A stretch of 64,000 bases of DNA from Pseudomonas paralactis (GCF_001439735.1 NZ_JYLN01000004.1:372001-436000); one strand, 5' to 3'. Shown: positions 1-10,321, numbered from the stretch's first letter. Translations and numbers: made by a program. Notes: a model not told the origin generated them from the letters alone.

Positions 1-1567
1 TGCTCGCTGCGCTGGTCTGGCTGGCGCCGGTGGCCGATTGCACCGACAGGTCGCGGATATTCACCAGGTTGCGGTCCACTTCCCGCGCCACCTGGGCCTG
101 TTCTTCCGCCGCGCTGGCGATCACCAGGTTGCGCTCGTTGATCTCGACAATCGCAGTGTTGATGGTATCGAGCGACATGCCCGCGCCTTTGGCGATATTC
201 AGCGTCGATTCGGCCCGCTCGGTGCTGTTGCGCATCGAATCCACCGCGTGTTCGGTACCCGTCTGGATACTGCCGATCATGCGTTCGATCTCGCTGGTGG
301 ACTGCTGGGTGCGATGGGCCAGGGCCCGTACTTCATCGGCCACCACGGCGAAACCACGTCCGGCTTCGCCGGCGCGCGCAGCTTCAATCGCTGCGTTCAG
401 GGCCAGCAGGTTGGTCTGGTCGGCCAGGCCGCGGATCACGTCCAGCACTTTGCCGATATCCCGCGATTCATTGGCCAGGTCGCCAATCAGGGAGGCGGTG
501 GCCTGCACATCAGCGCTCATGCGTTCGATGGCGCTGACGGTTTCCTGCACCAGGTCACGGCCGTCACCGGCAGAGGTAGTGGCGTTGCGCGAAGCTTCGG
601 AAGTGCTCACGGCGTTGCGCGCGACTTCCTCAACGGCGCTGGTCATCTCGTTGACGGCGGTGGCGGCTTGTTCGATTTCGTTGTTTTGCTGGGTCAGGCC
701 ACGGGCGCTTTCGTCGGTGACGGCGTTCAGCTCTTCGGCGGCAGACGCCAACTGGGTGGCAGAGCCGGCGATGCGTTGCAGGGTGTCGCGCAGCTTGTTC
801 TGCATCTTGGACATGGCGGCGAGCAGGCGCCCGGCTTCATCGTTGCCGTCCACGGTGATCGGGCGCGTGAGGTTGCCTTCAGCCACTTCTTCGGCGGCTT
901 CAAGGGCGCGGGCAATGGGCAGGGTAATACTGCGGGTCAGCAGCCAGGCAAACAACACGGTCAGCGCCGTGGCAACCACCAACAGGCCCACCACCAGGTT
1001 GAAGGCCATGTCGTATTGGTCTTTGGCGCGCTGGTTGGTGGCGTTGGCGTCGTCGTTATTGATATCCAGCAAGCGGGTCAAGACCACGTTGACCTGCTCG
1101 GAGTTATTCAGCAGCTCGTTGTTCAGCAGGCTGCGCAGCTCGTCAATCTGATTGGCGCGCGACAGGCTCTTCATGTGCTCTTCAATCTGGCGGTACTGGC
1201 CCAGCAGGCGCACGTATTCCTCGTAGGCGTTGCGTTCTTGCGTACTGGCGATCAGTTTTTCGTAAACGCCCTGGGCCGTGCGAATCTGCTGATTGCGCAA
1301 TTCGAAGGCTTCCAGGGTCTTTTGCTGTACATCCGGCTCGCGGTTGGTCAGCAAGCGGTACGACAACACGCGCAGGCGCAGGGTCAATTGGGTGAATTCG
1401 TCGAGGGCACGAATGCTCGGCACGCTGGCAGAGGTGATGTCTTCGGTGGCTGCGCGAATCTTGCTCATCTGGTTCAGGGCGAACACACCGAGCAACAACA
1501 TCAGGGCGCCAATAAACGCGAAGCCGAGGAAGGCCCTCGGGGCGATATTCATATTACGAAGAGACAT
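1..1567 (-). CDS. methyl-accepting chemotaxis protein (3' end outside window)
   Basis: Transmembrane chemoreceptor that signals through CheW/CheA to the flagellar motor. The visible 522 residues start [13 protein letters not shown], with a first membrane helix (about 14-33), a four-helix-bundle-type periplasmic domain, a second helix (about 190-215), a HAMP segment and a long cytoplasmic helix containing the signature hairpin ([14 protein letters not shown], then [12 protein letters not shown]). Only the last few residues are cut off by the window edge. The ligand cannot be read from the sequence. A FliA-type promoter lies just upstream, as expected for a chemotaxis gene. Confidence 0.95.
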   Translation of the reverse strand, partial: MSLRNMNIAPRAFLGFAFIGALMLLLGVFALNQMSKIRAATEDITSASVPSIRALDEFTQLTLRLRVLSYRLLTNREPDVQQKTLEAFELRNQQIRTAQGVYEKLIASTQERNAYEEYVRLLGQYRQIEEHMKSLSRANQIDELRSLLNNELLNNSEQVNVVLTRLLDINNDDANATNQRAKDQYDMAFNLVVGLLVVATALTVLFAWLLTRSITLPIARALEAAEEVAEGNLTRPITVDGNDEAGRLLAAMSKMQNKLRDTLQRIAGSATQLASAAEELNAVTDESARGLTQQNNEIEQAATAVNEMTSAVEEVARNAVSTSEASRNATTSAGDGRDLVQETVSAIERMSADVQATASLIGDLANESRDIGKVLDVIRGLADQTNLLALNAAIEAARAGEAGRGFAVVADEVRALAHRTQQSTSEIERMIGSIQTGTEHAVDSMRNSTERAESTLNIAKGAGMSLDTINTAIVEINERNLVIASAAEEQAQVAREVDRNLVNIRDLSVQSATGASQTSAAS

Positions 1568-1624
1568 GCTGGAATCCTGGAGGGAAGCGCGATCCGTGCG
1601 GCCATGAGACGAGGTGTGCCTGCG

Positions 1625-1651
1625 TTATCGGCCCTGCGACTAAAGTCTTAA
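1625..1651 (-). promoter_or_regulatory. FliA (sigma-28) type promoter of the chemoreceptor gene
   Basis: On the minus strand TTAAG (1651-1647) is followed after 14 nt by a perfect GCCGATAA (1632-1625), matching the known FliA pattern. It lies about 60 nt upstream of the chemoreceptor start codon. Seen directly; activity is inferred. Confidence 0.65.
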
Positions 1652-1738
1652 GGGGCTGCGCGCTTTTGTCGCATCAGACGAAGGGTTGGGGGGCTTGGAG
1701 GAACCAGATCGGGTAATTGCAGTCACTAAGGCTCGATA

Positions 1739-1770
1739 GTGCGGCCCGGCCCCGATAAATCGGGCTGCAC
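1739..1770 (+). other. stem-loop in the leader of the ZapB-like/ZapA pair
   Basis: GTGCGGCCCG (1739-1748) pairs with CGGGCTGCAC (1761-1770) over ten positions with one G-U. It is followed by a second short hairpin (GCCGGGGG..CCCTGGC, about 1771-1789). No T-run follows, so it is not a canonical terminator. It lies 76 nt upstream of the ZapB-like start and may be part of its leader. Confidence 0.35.
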
Positions 1771-1846
1771 GCCGGGGGATAACCCTGGCATCCGAGGTGA
1801 ATTTTCTTTATCGTCACCGCCCTTTTTAAAAGCCCTGGAAATCAAA

Positions 1847-2077
1847 ATGTTAGAAGCATCTCTCAGTCAATTGGAACAACTGGTCAGCGACCTGGTACAG
1901 CAGAATCAAGAGCTGCTGGGCAGCAACGAATCCCTTAAGGCCGAACTGGCTCGCGCCAAGGACGAAAACGACAGCCTGCAACTGAACCTGATGGAACAGG
2001 AAGAAAAGCACGGCGCCACCGCCGCACGCATCCAGGCACTGGTTGAGCGTGTGAGTGCAGGGCCTGTCAGCGCATGA
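1847..2077 (+). CDS. small coiled-coil protein, ZapB/TIGR02449-like
   Basis: A 76-residue protein starting MLEASLSQLEQLVSD, almost entirely heptad-type helix rich in L, E, Q and N, ending with a short tail. Such small coiled coils upstream of zapA are usually annotated as cell-division ZapB-like or TIGR02449 proteins. The next gene, a ZapA homologue, starts inside its stop codon (ATGA overlap), which supports a joint role at the FtsZ ring. The longer reading frame from 1739 would translate the structured leader, so the ATG at 1847 is preferred. Function is inferred from context; the sequence alone only shows a coiled coil. Confidence 0.7.
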   Translation: MLEASLSQLEQLVSDLVQQNQELLGSNESLKAELARAKDENDSLQLNLMEQEEKHGATAARIQALVERVSAGPVSA

Positions 2078-2364
2078 ATGAGGGGATAAAGGTCGTTTCG
2101 ATTCTCGGAGAGGATTACTCGATCAAGGCACCGGCCGGCGAAGATCAGACCCTGATGCATGCCGTGACCATGCTCAAGGCGTCCCTGGCGGTTACCAAGA
2201 AAAAGTACCCGACCCTGATCGGTGACAAATTATTGGTATTGGCCGCGCTGAACCTGTGCGCCGAGCAGATCGAAATGCAACAGGCTCACCAGCAGGAACT
2301 CGACCGTTACCAAGAGCAAGTCAGCGCCACGGTCGAGGTGATTTCCAAGGCGATCCAGCCTTAG
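2074..2364 (+). CDS. zapA: cell division protein ZapA family
   Basis: A 96-residue ZapA-like protein. It has the N-terminal fold (VVSILGEDYSIKAP), a central helix with the family-typical pattern IGDKLLVLAALNLCAEQ, and a C-terminal coiled coil (about 68-93). ZapA cross-links FtsZ protofilaments. It is translationally coupled to the coiled-coil gene before it. No 6S RNA or 5-formyl-THF cyclo-ligase gene follows, unlike the main pseudomonad zapA locus, so this may be a second ZapA paralogue. Its TAG stop overlaps the stop codon of the convergent acyl-CoA dehydrogenase gene. Confidence 0.8.
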   Translation: MNEGIKVVSILGEDYSIKAPAGEDQTLMHAVTMLKASLAVTKKKYPTLIGDKLLVLAALNLCAEQIEMQQAHQQELDRYQEQVSATVEVISKAIQP

Positions 2365-4163
2365 AACCACCCATCCTGCATCCCCAGGCACGTATCGTCG
2401 CGTGCCTCCAGAATCGCCAGTTCATGATGGCAGCTCGGTACTTCCCAGGTCAGGAAGTACCGGGCAGCCTGGAGCTTGCCCTTGTAGAAGGCCGCATCGG
2501 CCGCGTCATCCTTGGCCAGCCCTTCTTCGGCGCGGATCGCCTGTTCCAGCCAGCGCCAGCCAATCACCGTGTGCCCGAACACTTTCAAGTACAGTGCCGA
2601 GTTCGCCAGGCTGCTGTTGACCTTGCCCTGGGCGAGATCGGTCAGCAGGCCAATCGTGACGCTTTGCAGCCGGTTTACCAGTTGCTCCAGGGGCTCTCGC
2701 AGTGCCGTGAGTGAGGTGTACTTTTGCGCCCGGGCTCCGGTTTCGGCGATCAGGCGAATCAATTGCTTCAAGCCGGCGCCGCCGTTCTGCGCCAATTTGC
2801 GCCCGAGCAGGTCCAGGGACTGGATGCCGTGGGTGCCTTCGTGGATCGGATTCAAGCGGTTATCGCGGTAGTACTGCTCCACCGGGTATTCGCGGGTGTA
2901 GCCGTGGCCGCCGAGAATCTGGATCGCCAGTTCGTTGGCCTTGAGGCAGAACTCCGACGGCCAGGATTTGACGATGGGAGTGAGCAGGTCGAGCAGTTCG
3001 TGGGCTTGCTTGCGCTCGGTGTCGGTTGCCAGGGTGGTGGTGTCGTCGAACAGTCGTGCTGCGTAGAGGCCCAGGTCAAAGGCGCCTTCTACATAGGCTT
3101 TCTGGGTCAGCAACATGCGCTTGATGTCGGCGTGCTGAATGATCGCCACCGGTGTGGTGCTCGGGTCTTTGCTATCGGGCAGGCGCCCCTGAGGCCGTTC
3201 ACGGGCATAGTCCAGCGAGTAGAGGTAACCGGCGTAACCGAGCATCACCGCGCCCATGCCCACGCCAATACGTGCCTCGTTCATCATCTGGAACATGCAG
3301 CTCAGGCCCTGGTGCGGTTTGCCCACCAGATAACCGACACAGTTGCCGTTATCGCCGAAGTTAAGTGCCGTGGACGTGGTGCCGCGCCAGCCCATCTTGT
3401 GGAACAGCCCCGCCAGCAGCACATCATTGCGAGCGCCCAGGCTGCCGTCCTCGTTGACCAGGAACTTGGGCACGATAAACAGCGAAATGCCCTTCACGCC
3501 CGCAGGTGCATCCGGCAACTTGGCCAGCACCATGTGCACGATGTTTTCCGACAGCGAGTGGTCGCCGCCGGAGATAAAGATCTTGTTGCCCTTGAGCCGA
3601 TAACTGCCGTCAGCCGCTGGTTCTGCGCGAGTGCGAATGTCCGACAGGGAGGAGCCGGCATGGGGCTCGGTCAGGGCCATGGTGCCGAAGAAGCGCCCGT
3701 CGATCATCGGTTGCAGGAAGCGTTGTTTCTGCTCCTCGGTGCCGAAGCTTTCGATCAGGTTGGCAGCGCCCATGGTCAGGAACGGGTAGGAGGTTGAAGC
3801 GGCGTTGGCAGATTGGAAGTGGGCGAAGCAGGCTTGGGACAGCAAGGTCGGCAGTTGCATGCCGCCTGCTTCGAAGCTGCGGGCTGCGTTGAGGAAACCG
3901 GCCTCCAGGAAGGCGTCTACGGCGGGTTTGACTTCCGGGATCAGGATTGCTTGGCCGTTCTCATAACGCGGTTCGTTTTCGTCGTTCTTGCGGTTGTGGG
4001 GGGCGAAGTACTTTTCGGCGATGCTGCGCGCCGTGCTGATTGCAGCGTCGAAAGTTTCGCGGTTGTGCTCGGCAAACCGCTCACGCTGGGTCAGGCCCTC
4101 GGCATCGAGGACTTCGTACAGCTCGAAAGCCAGATTGCGGGAACTGAGCAGCGTCTCGGACAT
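2361..4163 (-). CDS. acyl-CoA dehydrogenase, long (FadE-like) form
   Basis: A 600-residue flavoenzyme that oxidises acyl-CoA to trans-2-enoyl-CoA in fatty-acid beta-oxidation. It shows the conserved [11 protein letters not shown] flavin-site motif (165-175), the C-terminal helical domain with [11 protein letters not shown] (416-425) and the probable catalytic glutamate in IHEGTHGIQ (E442). It is longer than the 380-residue short-chain class, with extra N- and C-terminal segments typical of this Pseudomonas family (PA5020-type). The substrate chain length cannot be read from the sequence. The gene is convergent with zapA, with overlapping stop codons (TTA at 2361-2363 against TAG at 2362-2364). 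Confidence 0.9.
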   Translation of the reverse strand: MSETLLSSRNLAFELYEVLDAEGLTQRERFAEHNRETFDAAISTARSIAEKYFAPHNRKNDENEPRYENGQAILIPEVKPAVDAFLEAGFLNAARSFEAGGMQLPTLLSQACFAHFQSANAASTSYPFLTMGAANLIESFGTEEQKQRFLQPMIDGRFFGTMALTEPHAGSSLSDIRTRAEPAADGSYRLKGNKIFISGGDHSLSENIVHMVLAKLPDAPAGVKGISLFIVPKFLVNEDGSLGARNDVLLAGLFHKMGWRGTTSTALNFGDNGNCVGYLVGKPHQGLSCMFQMMNEARIGVGMGAVMLGYAGYLYSLDYARERPQGRLPDSKDPSTTPVAIIQHADIKRMLLTQKAYVEGAFDLGLYAARLFDDTTTLATDTERKQAHELLDLLTPIVKSWPSEFCLKANELAIQILGGHGYTREYPVEQYYRDNRLNPIHEGTHGIQSLDLLGRKLAQNGGAGLKQLIRLIAETGARAQKYTSLTALREPLEQLVNRLQSVTIGLLTDLAQGKVNSSLANSALYLKVFGHTVIGWRWLEQAIRAEEGLAKDDAADAAFYKGKLQAARYFLTWEVPSCHHELAILEARDDTCLGMQDGWF

Positions 4164-4279
4164 GGCGGATTACCTTTGAAGGAATTGGCCCGAGTCTAAG
4201 CGCGTGAATAGAGGCTGGATAGCAAGATTGATCTGGGTGATGGAAGGGCAGAACGCTGGCGCAAGGTGGAGCGCGATCA

Positions 4280-4370
4280 GTGTGGGAGCTGGCTTGCCTG
4301 CGATGAGGCTGTGCCAGTCGACATCTAGGTCACTGGCTCACCGCTATCGCAAGCAAGCCAGCTCCCACAC
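4280..4370. repeat. REP doublet (REPIN), TGGCTTGCCTGCGAT family
   Basis: Outer arms GTGTGGGAGC and GCTCCCACAC are perfect inverted complements, each carrying the short REP hairpin GCTGGCTTGC or its complement. The doublet lies between the acyl-CoA dehydrogenase start and the putA stop. Confidence 0.85.
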
Positions 4371-4389
4371 TTTTACCGCGTTGTGTCAG

Positions 4390-7300
4390 TTAGCCGATGG
4401 TCATCAAGCTGGCGTTACCGCCTGCCGCAGCAGTGTTAACGCTCAACGCTCGCTCGATCACCAGGCGCTCCAGGGCAATCGCCGTCTCACCTTGAGACAT
4501 GCCATGCACCCCAACAATCGCCCCACCACGCTGCGCCACTTGCTGGCACACCGCACGCAGTTGGTCGGAGTCACCGTGATGCAGGACGGCGTCAAACACC
4601 ACGTCGTCCTTGGTCCAGTCGGCCACGCGCTTGATCTTCGTCTGAATGTCTCGCGGCAGGCGTGGGAACAGGGCCTTGGTCAGCTCGGTTTCCGGCCATA
4701 CCGCCGAACCGCCGACGGCCAACACTGCCGCCAGTTGAGTCAGCAGATCGCCTTCCACGTCAGCCAGGCACAGCACGTGTTCACGTGGCAGGATCGCATA
4801 GCTGTTGCGTTCGCCGGTCGGGCCGGCCAGTTGGCGAGTGATACCGCTTTGCGACTGCGCCGCGAACTGCGTGCACAGCGCGCTCAGCTCACTGAACTTA
4901 TGGCTGTCAGCCCAGGTTTTCAGAGCGGTCAGCGGTTGGCTCATGGCATCGCGCAGGCGTACGTCCGGTGCAGTCAATGCGTCGCCACGTACGAAGGATT
5001 GCTCGATCGCATCGGTAGGACGAGTCGACAGCAGGCGGTACAGATACAGCGGGCCACCGGCTTTCGGGCCAGTACCCGACAGGCCTTCGCCGCCGAACGG
5101 CTGCACGCCGACCACGGCACCCACAATATTGCGGTTGACGTAGACGTTACCGGCGTTGACGTTGTCGATCACCTTGGCGATGGTTTCGTCGATACGGGTA
5201 TGCACGCCCAGGGTCAGGCCGTAGCCCGACGCATTGATCTGGCCGATCAACTGGTCGATTTCTTTGCGCTTGTAGCGCACCACGTGCAGTACCGGGCCGA
5301 AGATCTCGCGTTGCAGCTCGTCGAAGCTTTCCAGCTCGATCAGGGTTGGCATCACGAAGGTGCCGCGCTTGATCTCTTCACCGTCGGCAATCGCAACCTG
5401 ATAGACGTTGCGGCCTTTGTCGCGCATGGCCTGGATGTGTTTCTCGATGCCGGCCTTGGCTTCGGCGTCGATCACCGGGCCAATGTCGACCGACAGGCGT
5501 TCCGGGTTACCCAGGCGGCATTCAGCCATGGCGCCCTTGAGCATTTCGATTACGCGATCTGCCGAATCTTCCTGCAGGCACAGTACACGCAGGGCCGAGC
5601 AACGCTGGCCGGCGCTGTCGAAGGCCGACGACACGACGTCGATCACCACTTGTTCGGTGAGCGCTGAGGAGTCGACGATCATCGCGTTCTGGCCACCGGT
5701 TTCGGCGATCAGCGGAATCGGGCGACCCTGGGCATCCAGGCGACCGGCGACATTGCGTTGCAGCAAGCGTGCAACCTCGGTGGAGCCAGTGAACATCACG
5801 CCTTTGACGCGCTCATCACCCACCAGGCGGGCACCGACGCTTTCGCCCTGGCCCGGTAGCAGTTGCAACACGCCTTCGGGAATACCGGCTTCAAGCAGGA
5901 TACGCACGGCTTGGGCGGCGACCAGCGGGGTTTGCTCGGCAGGCTTGGCCAGCACCGGGTTACCGGCAGCGAGGGCCGCCGCGACTTGGCCGCTGAATAT
6001 CGCCAGCGGGAAGTTCCACGGGCTGATGCACACCACCGGGCCCAGTGGGCGGTGGGCGTCATTGGTGAAGTCGTTACGCGCCTGCACCGCGTAGTAACGC
6101 AGGAAGTCCACGGCTTCACGCACTTCGGCAATGGCGTTGGCGAAGGTCTTGCCGGCTTCGCGGGCCAGCAGGCCCATCAACGGTTGGATTTCGCCTTCCA
6201 TCAGGTCGGCGGCGCGTTCCAGGATCGCGGCGCGTTCGGCGGGCGGGGTGGCCTGCCAGATCGGCGCGGCGCTGATGGCGCACTGGATCGCATTGTCGAC
6301 GTCTTCGACGGTGGCTTCCTGAACATGACCGACTACATCACGCAGGTCGGACGGGTTCAGTACCGGCTGTGCGGCTTCCTGGCTGGAGGCGCAACCGAGC
6401 ATCGGCGCGGCTTTCCAGTTGTTGTGGGCGGTCGCCAGCAGGGCGCAGGACAACGACGCCAGGCGGTGTTCATTGGCCAGGTCGATACCGGCCGAGTTGG
6501 CGCGGTCGCTGCCATACAGGTCACGCGGCAGCGGAATACGCGGGTGCGGCAGGCCGAAGCCGCCTTCCAGCGTGGCCATCTGCTCAATGCTGGCCACTGG
6601 ATCGGCCACCAGTTCCTGGATCGAGATCGATTGGTCGGCGATGCGGTTGACGAACGAGGTGTTGGCGCCGTTTTCCAGCAGGCGGCGTACCAGGTAGGCC
6701 AGCAGCGTTTCGTGGGTACCGACCGGCGCGTACACACGGCACGGACGGTTCAGCTTGCCTTCGGAAACCTTGCCCACCACTTGTTCGTACAGCGGTTCAC
6801 CCATGCCGTGCAGGCATTGGAACTCGTACTGGCCGGGGTAATAGTTCTGACCGGCGATGTGGTAGATGGCCGACAGAGTGTGGGCGTTGTGCGTGGCGAA
6901 CTGCGGGTAGATGGCTTCCGGCACCGACAACAGTTTGCGTGCACAGGCAATGTAGGAAACGTCGGTGTACACCTTGCGGGTGTATACCGGGTAGCCTTCC
7001 AGGCCCTCGACCTGGGCGCGCTTGATTTCGCTGTCCCAGTACGCGCCTTTTACCAGACGGATCATCAGGCGATGGCGGCTGCGGCGGGCCAGGTCGATGA
7101 CGTAGTCAATCACATACGGGCAACGCTTCTGGTAAGCCTGGATCACAAAACCGATGCCGTTCCAGCCGGTCAGTTGCGGCTCGAAGCACAGACGCTCCAG
7201 CAGGTCCAGGGACAGTTCCAGGCGGTCGGCTTCTTCGGCGTCGATGTTCAGGCCGATGTCGTACTGCTTGGCCAGCAAGGTCAGCGACAGCAGGCGCGGG

Positions 7301-8343
7301 TACAACTCGTCCATCACGCGCTCGTACTGCGCACGGCTGTAGCGCGGGTGCAGGGCGGAAAGCTTGATGGAGATCCCCGGGCCTTCATAGATCCCGCGGC
7401 CATGGGAGGCTTTGCCGATGGAGTGAATGGCTTGTTCGTACGAGGCCAGGTACTTCTGGGCATCGTGTTCGGTGAGGGCGGCTTCACCGAGCATGTCGTA
7501 GGAGTAGCGGAAGCCCTTGGCTTCGAACTTGCTCGCATTGGCCAGGGCTTCGGCGATGGTTTCGCCGGTGACGAACTGCTCGCCCATCAGGCGCATGGCC
7601 ATGTCGACGCCTTTGCGAATCATCGGCTCGCCGCTTTTGCCGATGATGCGGCTCAGGGACGAGGTCAGGCCCGCTTCGTTGTGGGTCGATACCAGCTTGC
7701 CAGTCAGCAGCAGGCCCCAGGTGGCGGCGTTAACGAATAGCGATGGGCTGTTGCCCAGGTGCGGTTGCCAGTTGCCGGTGCTGATCTTGTCGCGGATCAG
7801 CGCGTCACGGGTGCCTTTGTCCGGGATGCGCAGCAGCGCTTCGGCCAGGCACATCAGCGCCACGCCTTCCTGGGACGACAGGGAGAATTCCTGCAGCAGG
7901 CCCTGGACGATACCGGCACGGCCACCGGCGCTCTTCTGGTTGCGCAGTTTTTCGGCAATGGTGGCGGCCAGCTTGTTGGTGGCTTCGGCCATGTCTGCCG
8001 GCAGGCGCGCCTGCTCGATCAGCATCGGCACCACTTCCGGTTCCGGGCGGCGGTAAGCGGCGGTGATCGACGCGCGCAGTACCGATTGCGGCAGGATGCT
8101 TTCAGCGAACTCAAGGAAGCACTGGTGGGCGTGGTCAGCCTGGATCTCGCCCGCGTCTTCGGCGTCCTTGCTGCTCAAGCCATTGAGCTCGGACAGGGTT
8201 GCACCACCCTCGAGTTTCTCCAGGTAATTGAAAATTGCCTGCTTGATCAGCCAGTGCGGCGTGCGATCAATGGAGGTCGCGGCGGCCTTGAGGCGTTCGC
8301 GGGTCGGGTCGTCGAGTTTGACCCCAAGGGTGGTCGTTGCCAT
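4390..8343 (-). CDS. putA: trifunctional PutA: proline repressor, proline dehydrogenase and P5C dehydrogenase
   Basis: A 1317-residue protein that converts proline to glutamate in two steps and represses the put genes when proline is low. The N-terminal ribbon-helix-helix (MATTTLGVKLDDPTRERLK, then helix) is the DNA-binding domain. The proline dehydrogenase barrel follows (EGPGISIKLSALHPRY; GYPVYTRK). The C-terminal half is the aldehyde dehydrogenase (SPWNFPLAIF; catalytic cysteine in AGQRCSALR; glutamate in LIAETGGQN). The reading frame extends 12 codons upstream, but the ATG at 8343 gives the conserved RHH start. Five putative PutA operators lie in the putA-putP intergenic region. Confidence 0.97.
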   Translation of the reverse strand: MATTTLGVKLDDPTRERLKAAATSIDRTPHWLIKQAIFNYLEKLEGGATLSELNGLSSKDAEDAGEIQADHAHQCFLEFAESILPQSVLRASITAAYRRPEPEVVPMLIEQARLPADMAEATNKLAATIAEKLRNQKSAGGRAGIVQGLLQEFSLSSQEGVALMCLAEALLRIPDKGTRDALIRDKISTGNWQPHLGNSPSLFVNAATWGLLLTGKLVSTHNEAGLTSSLSRIIGKSGEPMIRKGVDMAMRLMGEQFVTGETIAEALANASKFEAKGFRYSYDMLGEAALTEHDAQKYLASYEQAIHSIGKASHGRGIYEGPGISIKLSALHPRYSRAQYERVMDELYPRLLSLTLLAKQYDIGLNIDAEEADRLELSLDLLERLCFEPQLTGWNGIGFVIQAYQKRCPYVIDYVIDLARRSRHRLMIRLVKGAYWDSEIKRAQVEGLEGYPVYTRKVYTDVSYIACARKLLSVPEAIYPQFATHNAHTLSAIYHIAGQNYYPGQYEFQCLHGMGEPLYEQVVGKVSEGKLNRPCRVYAPVGTHETLLAYLVRRLLENGANTSFVNRIADQSISIQELVADPVASIEQMATLEGGFGLPHPRIPLPRDLYGSDRANSAGIDLANEHRLASLSCALLATAHNNWKAAPMLGCASSQEAAQPVLNPSDLRDVVGHVQEATVEDVDNAIQCAISAAPIWQATPPAERAAILERAADLMEGEIQPLMGLLAREAGKTFANAIAEVREAVDFLRYYAVQARNDFTNDAHRPLGPVVCISPWNFPLAIFSGQVAAALAAGNPVLAKPAEQTPLVAAQAVRILLEAGIPEGVLQLLPGQGESVGARLVGDERVKGVMFTGSTEVARLLQRNVAGRLDAQGRPIPLIAETGGQNAMIVDSSALTEQVVIDVVSSAFDSAGQRCSALRVLCLQEDSADRVIEMLKGAMAECRLGNPERLSVDIGPVIDAEAKAGIEKHIQAMRDKGRNVYQVAIADGEEIKRGTFVMPTLIELESFDELQREIFGPVLHVVRYKRKEIDQLIGQINASGYGLTLGVHTRIDETIAKVIDNVNAGNVYVNRNIVGAVVGVQPFGGEGLSGTGPKAGGPLYLYRLLSTRPTDAIEQSFVRGDALTAPDVRLRDAMSQPLTALKTWADSHKFSELSALCTQFAAQSQSGITRQLAGPTGERNSYAILPREHVLCLADVEGDLLTQLAAVLAVGGSAVWPETELTKALFPRLPRDIQTKIKRVADWTKDDVVFDAVLHHGDSDQLRAVCQQVAQRGGAIVGVHGMSQGETAIALERLVIERALSVNTAAAGGNASLMTIG

Positions 8344-8415
8344 TTTCTTATCCTCATGGGTGCCACTACCGAGTGGCATCTGCTGGCGGCAAGATTAGCT
8401 TTGCCCATGCAGAGG

Positions 8416-8431
8416 TGCAACCGGGTGCAAC
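8416..8431 (-). promoter_or_regulatory. tandem PutA-type operators, putA side
   Basis: Two TGCAAC sites (complement of the GTTGCA core bound by E. coli PutA) at 8416-8421 and 8426-8431 are exactly 10 bp apart, so on the same face of the helix. They lie about 75 bp upstream of the putA start. The sites are seen; binding is inferred. Confidence 0.6.
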
Positions 8432-8581
8432 CCTTTTGTTCAGGAAATTTTCGACGGTTGATCGGAAAAAAACAGGCCTTCGACAAAATCCGCTTTGCAT
8501 TGGTGCATTTGCTTCTGAGATCGGCTGTTCTTGCTCCGAAAAGGAGCAAAAACAGGGCGTTTGTCCTAAATCACGCTTGGG

Positions 8582-8654
8582 TGCAACTTATTCGCAAGAA
8601 ACTGGTTGCACCTTATTTGCTTTGTTGAATAGCATTCGCGCACCAAGGTGCAAC
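8582..8654 (+). promoter_or_regulatory. PutA-type operators, putP side
   Basis: Three further GTTGCA/TGCAAC cores lie at 8582-8587, 8605-8610 (opposite orientation) and 8649-8654, upstream of putP. The 462-bp putA-putP interval (8344-8805) holds no convincing gene and is best read as the shared control region. Confidence 0.55.
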
Positions 8655-8805
8655 CACCTCTAAGGTTTGGTTCATCGGCTGGCGGCTTTCCTGGGGAAAC
8701 GCCAGTCATAAATGCGCGGCTAGCAGGCTCGTCTACTTAGGTTATCAACCCGTAGCGAACTGACAGACCGTCGCTACATAAAAACAAAGCCAGGGCGTCA
8801 CTCAT

Positions 8806-10290
8806 ATGAGCGTTAGCAATCCAACCCTGATCACGTTCGTGATCTACATCGCAGCAATGGTGCTGATCGGCTTGATGGCCTATCGCTCCACCAACAACCT
8901 TTCCGATTACATCCTCGGCGGTCGCAGCCTCGGTAGCGTGGTGACAGCTTTGTCGGCCGGTGCTTCCGACATGAGCGGCTGGTTGTTGATGGGCCTGCCG
9001 GGCGCCATCTACATGTCCGGCCTGTCGGAAAGCTGGATTGCCATCGGCCTGATCGTCGGTGCTTACCTCAACTGGCTGTTCGTGGCCGGCCGCCTGCGGG
9101 TGCAGACCGAACACAACGGCGACGCCCTGACCCTGCCGGACTACTTCTCCAGCCGCTTCGAAGATAAAAGCGGCCTGCTGCGGATCATCTCCGCGGTGGT
9201 GATCCTGGTGTTCTTCACCATCTACTGTGCTTCCGGCATCGTCGCCGGTGCCCGCCTGTTCGAAAGCACCTTCGGCATGTCCTACGAGACGGCGCTGTGG
9301 GCCGGTGCTGCGGCAACGATTGCCTACACCTTTATCGGTGGTTTCCTGGCGGTGAGCTGGACCGACACCGTGCAAGCCACGCTGATGATCTTCGCGCTGA
9401 TCCTTACGCCGATCATCGTGCTGCTGGCGACCGGCGGTGTAGACACCACTTTCCTGGCCATCGAAGCCAAGGACCCGACCAACTTCGACATGCTGAAAAA
9501 CACCACCTTCATCGGCATCATCTCGCTGATGGGCTGGGGCCTGGGCTACTTCGGCCAGCCGCACATCCTCGCGCGTTTCATGGCGGCCGATTCGGTGAAG
9601 TCGATCGCCAAGGCACGTCGCATCTCCATGACCTGGATGATCCTGTGCCTGGGCGGTACCGTGGCAGTGGGCTTCTTCGGCATCGCCTACTTCTCGGCGC
9701 ACCCTGAAGTGGCAGGTCCGGTGACCGAAAACCCTGAGCGTGTGTTTATCGAACTGGCCAAGATCCTGTTCAACCCATGGGTTGCCGGTGTATTGCTGTC
9801 GGCGATCCTCGCGGCGGTGATGAGCACCCTGAGCTGCCAGCTGCTGGTGTGCTCCAGCGCCCTGACCGAAGACTTCTACAAGGCGTTCCTGCGCAAAGGC
9901 GCGTCCCAGCTTGAGCTGGTGTGGGTCGGTCGCATCATGGTGCTGGTCGTGGCCTTGATCGCCATCGCCATGGCTGCCAACCCGGAAAACCGCGTACTGG
10001 GCCTGGTCAGCTACGCCTGGGCCGGTTTCGGCGCGGCCTTCGGCCCTGTCGTACTGATCTCGGTAATCTGGAAACACATGACCCGCAACGGCGCACTGGC
10101 CGGCATCCTGGTTGGTGCGATCACCGTGATCGTGTGGAAACACTTCGAACTGCTGGGCCTGTACGAAATCATCCCTGGCTTCATCTTCGCCAGCCTGGCG
10201 ATCTACTTCGTGAGCAAGATGGGCGCACCGACTGCCGGTATGGTCGAGCGCTTTGATGCGGCGGAAAAAGACTACAACCTCAACAAGTAA
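8806..10290 (+). CDS. putP: sodium/proline symporter PutP
   Basis: A 494-residue solute:sodium symporter family protein with about 13 predicted membrane helices, bringing proline into the cell for PutA. Family features include ILGGRSLGSVVTALSAGASDMSGW (about 38-61, which holds the sodium and proline site), the GFLAVSWTDTVQ segment and the ILAAVMSTLSCQLLVCSS segment. It is divergent from putA and shares its control region. The start ATG at 8806 has an AGGGCG ribosome site 8 nt upstream. A strong terminator follows. Confidence 0.96.
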   Translation: MSVSNPTLITFVIYIAAMVLIGLMAYRSTNNLSDYILGGRSLGSVVTALSAGASDMSGWLLMGLPGAIYMSGLSESWIAIGLIVGAYLNWLFVAGRLRVQTEHNGDALTLPDYFSSRFEDKSGLLRIISAVVILVFFTIYCASGIVAGARLFESTFGMSYETALWAGAAATIAYTFIGGFLAVSWTDTVQATLMIFALILTPIIVLLATGGVDTTFLAIEAKDPTNFDMLKNTTFIGIISLMGWGLGYFGQPHILARFMAADSVKSIAKARRISMTWMILCLGGTVAVGFFGIAYFSAHPEVAGPVTENPERVFIELAKILFNPWVAGVLLSAILAAVMSTLSCQLLVCSSALTEDFYKAFLRKGASQLELVWVGRIMVLVVALIAIAMAANPENRVLGLVSYAWAGFGAAFGPVVLISVIWKHMTRNGALAGILVGAITVIVWKHFELLGLYEIIPGFIFASLAIYFVSKMGAPTAGMVERFDAAEKDYNLNK

Positions 10291-10321
10291 TTGCGATGGG
10301 CGCTGAACGCCCCTCCAGTTG

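Noticed and set aside
5863..7740. Long plus-strand reading frame opposite putA
   Set aside because: It is a shadow of putA in GC-rich DNA; no ribosome site and no recognisable domain.
8337..8663. 108-codon frame in the putA-putP gap
   Set aside because: It overlaps the operators, has no domain and runs across the putA start; read as non-coding.
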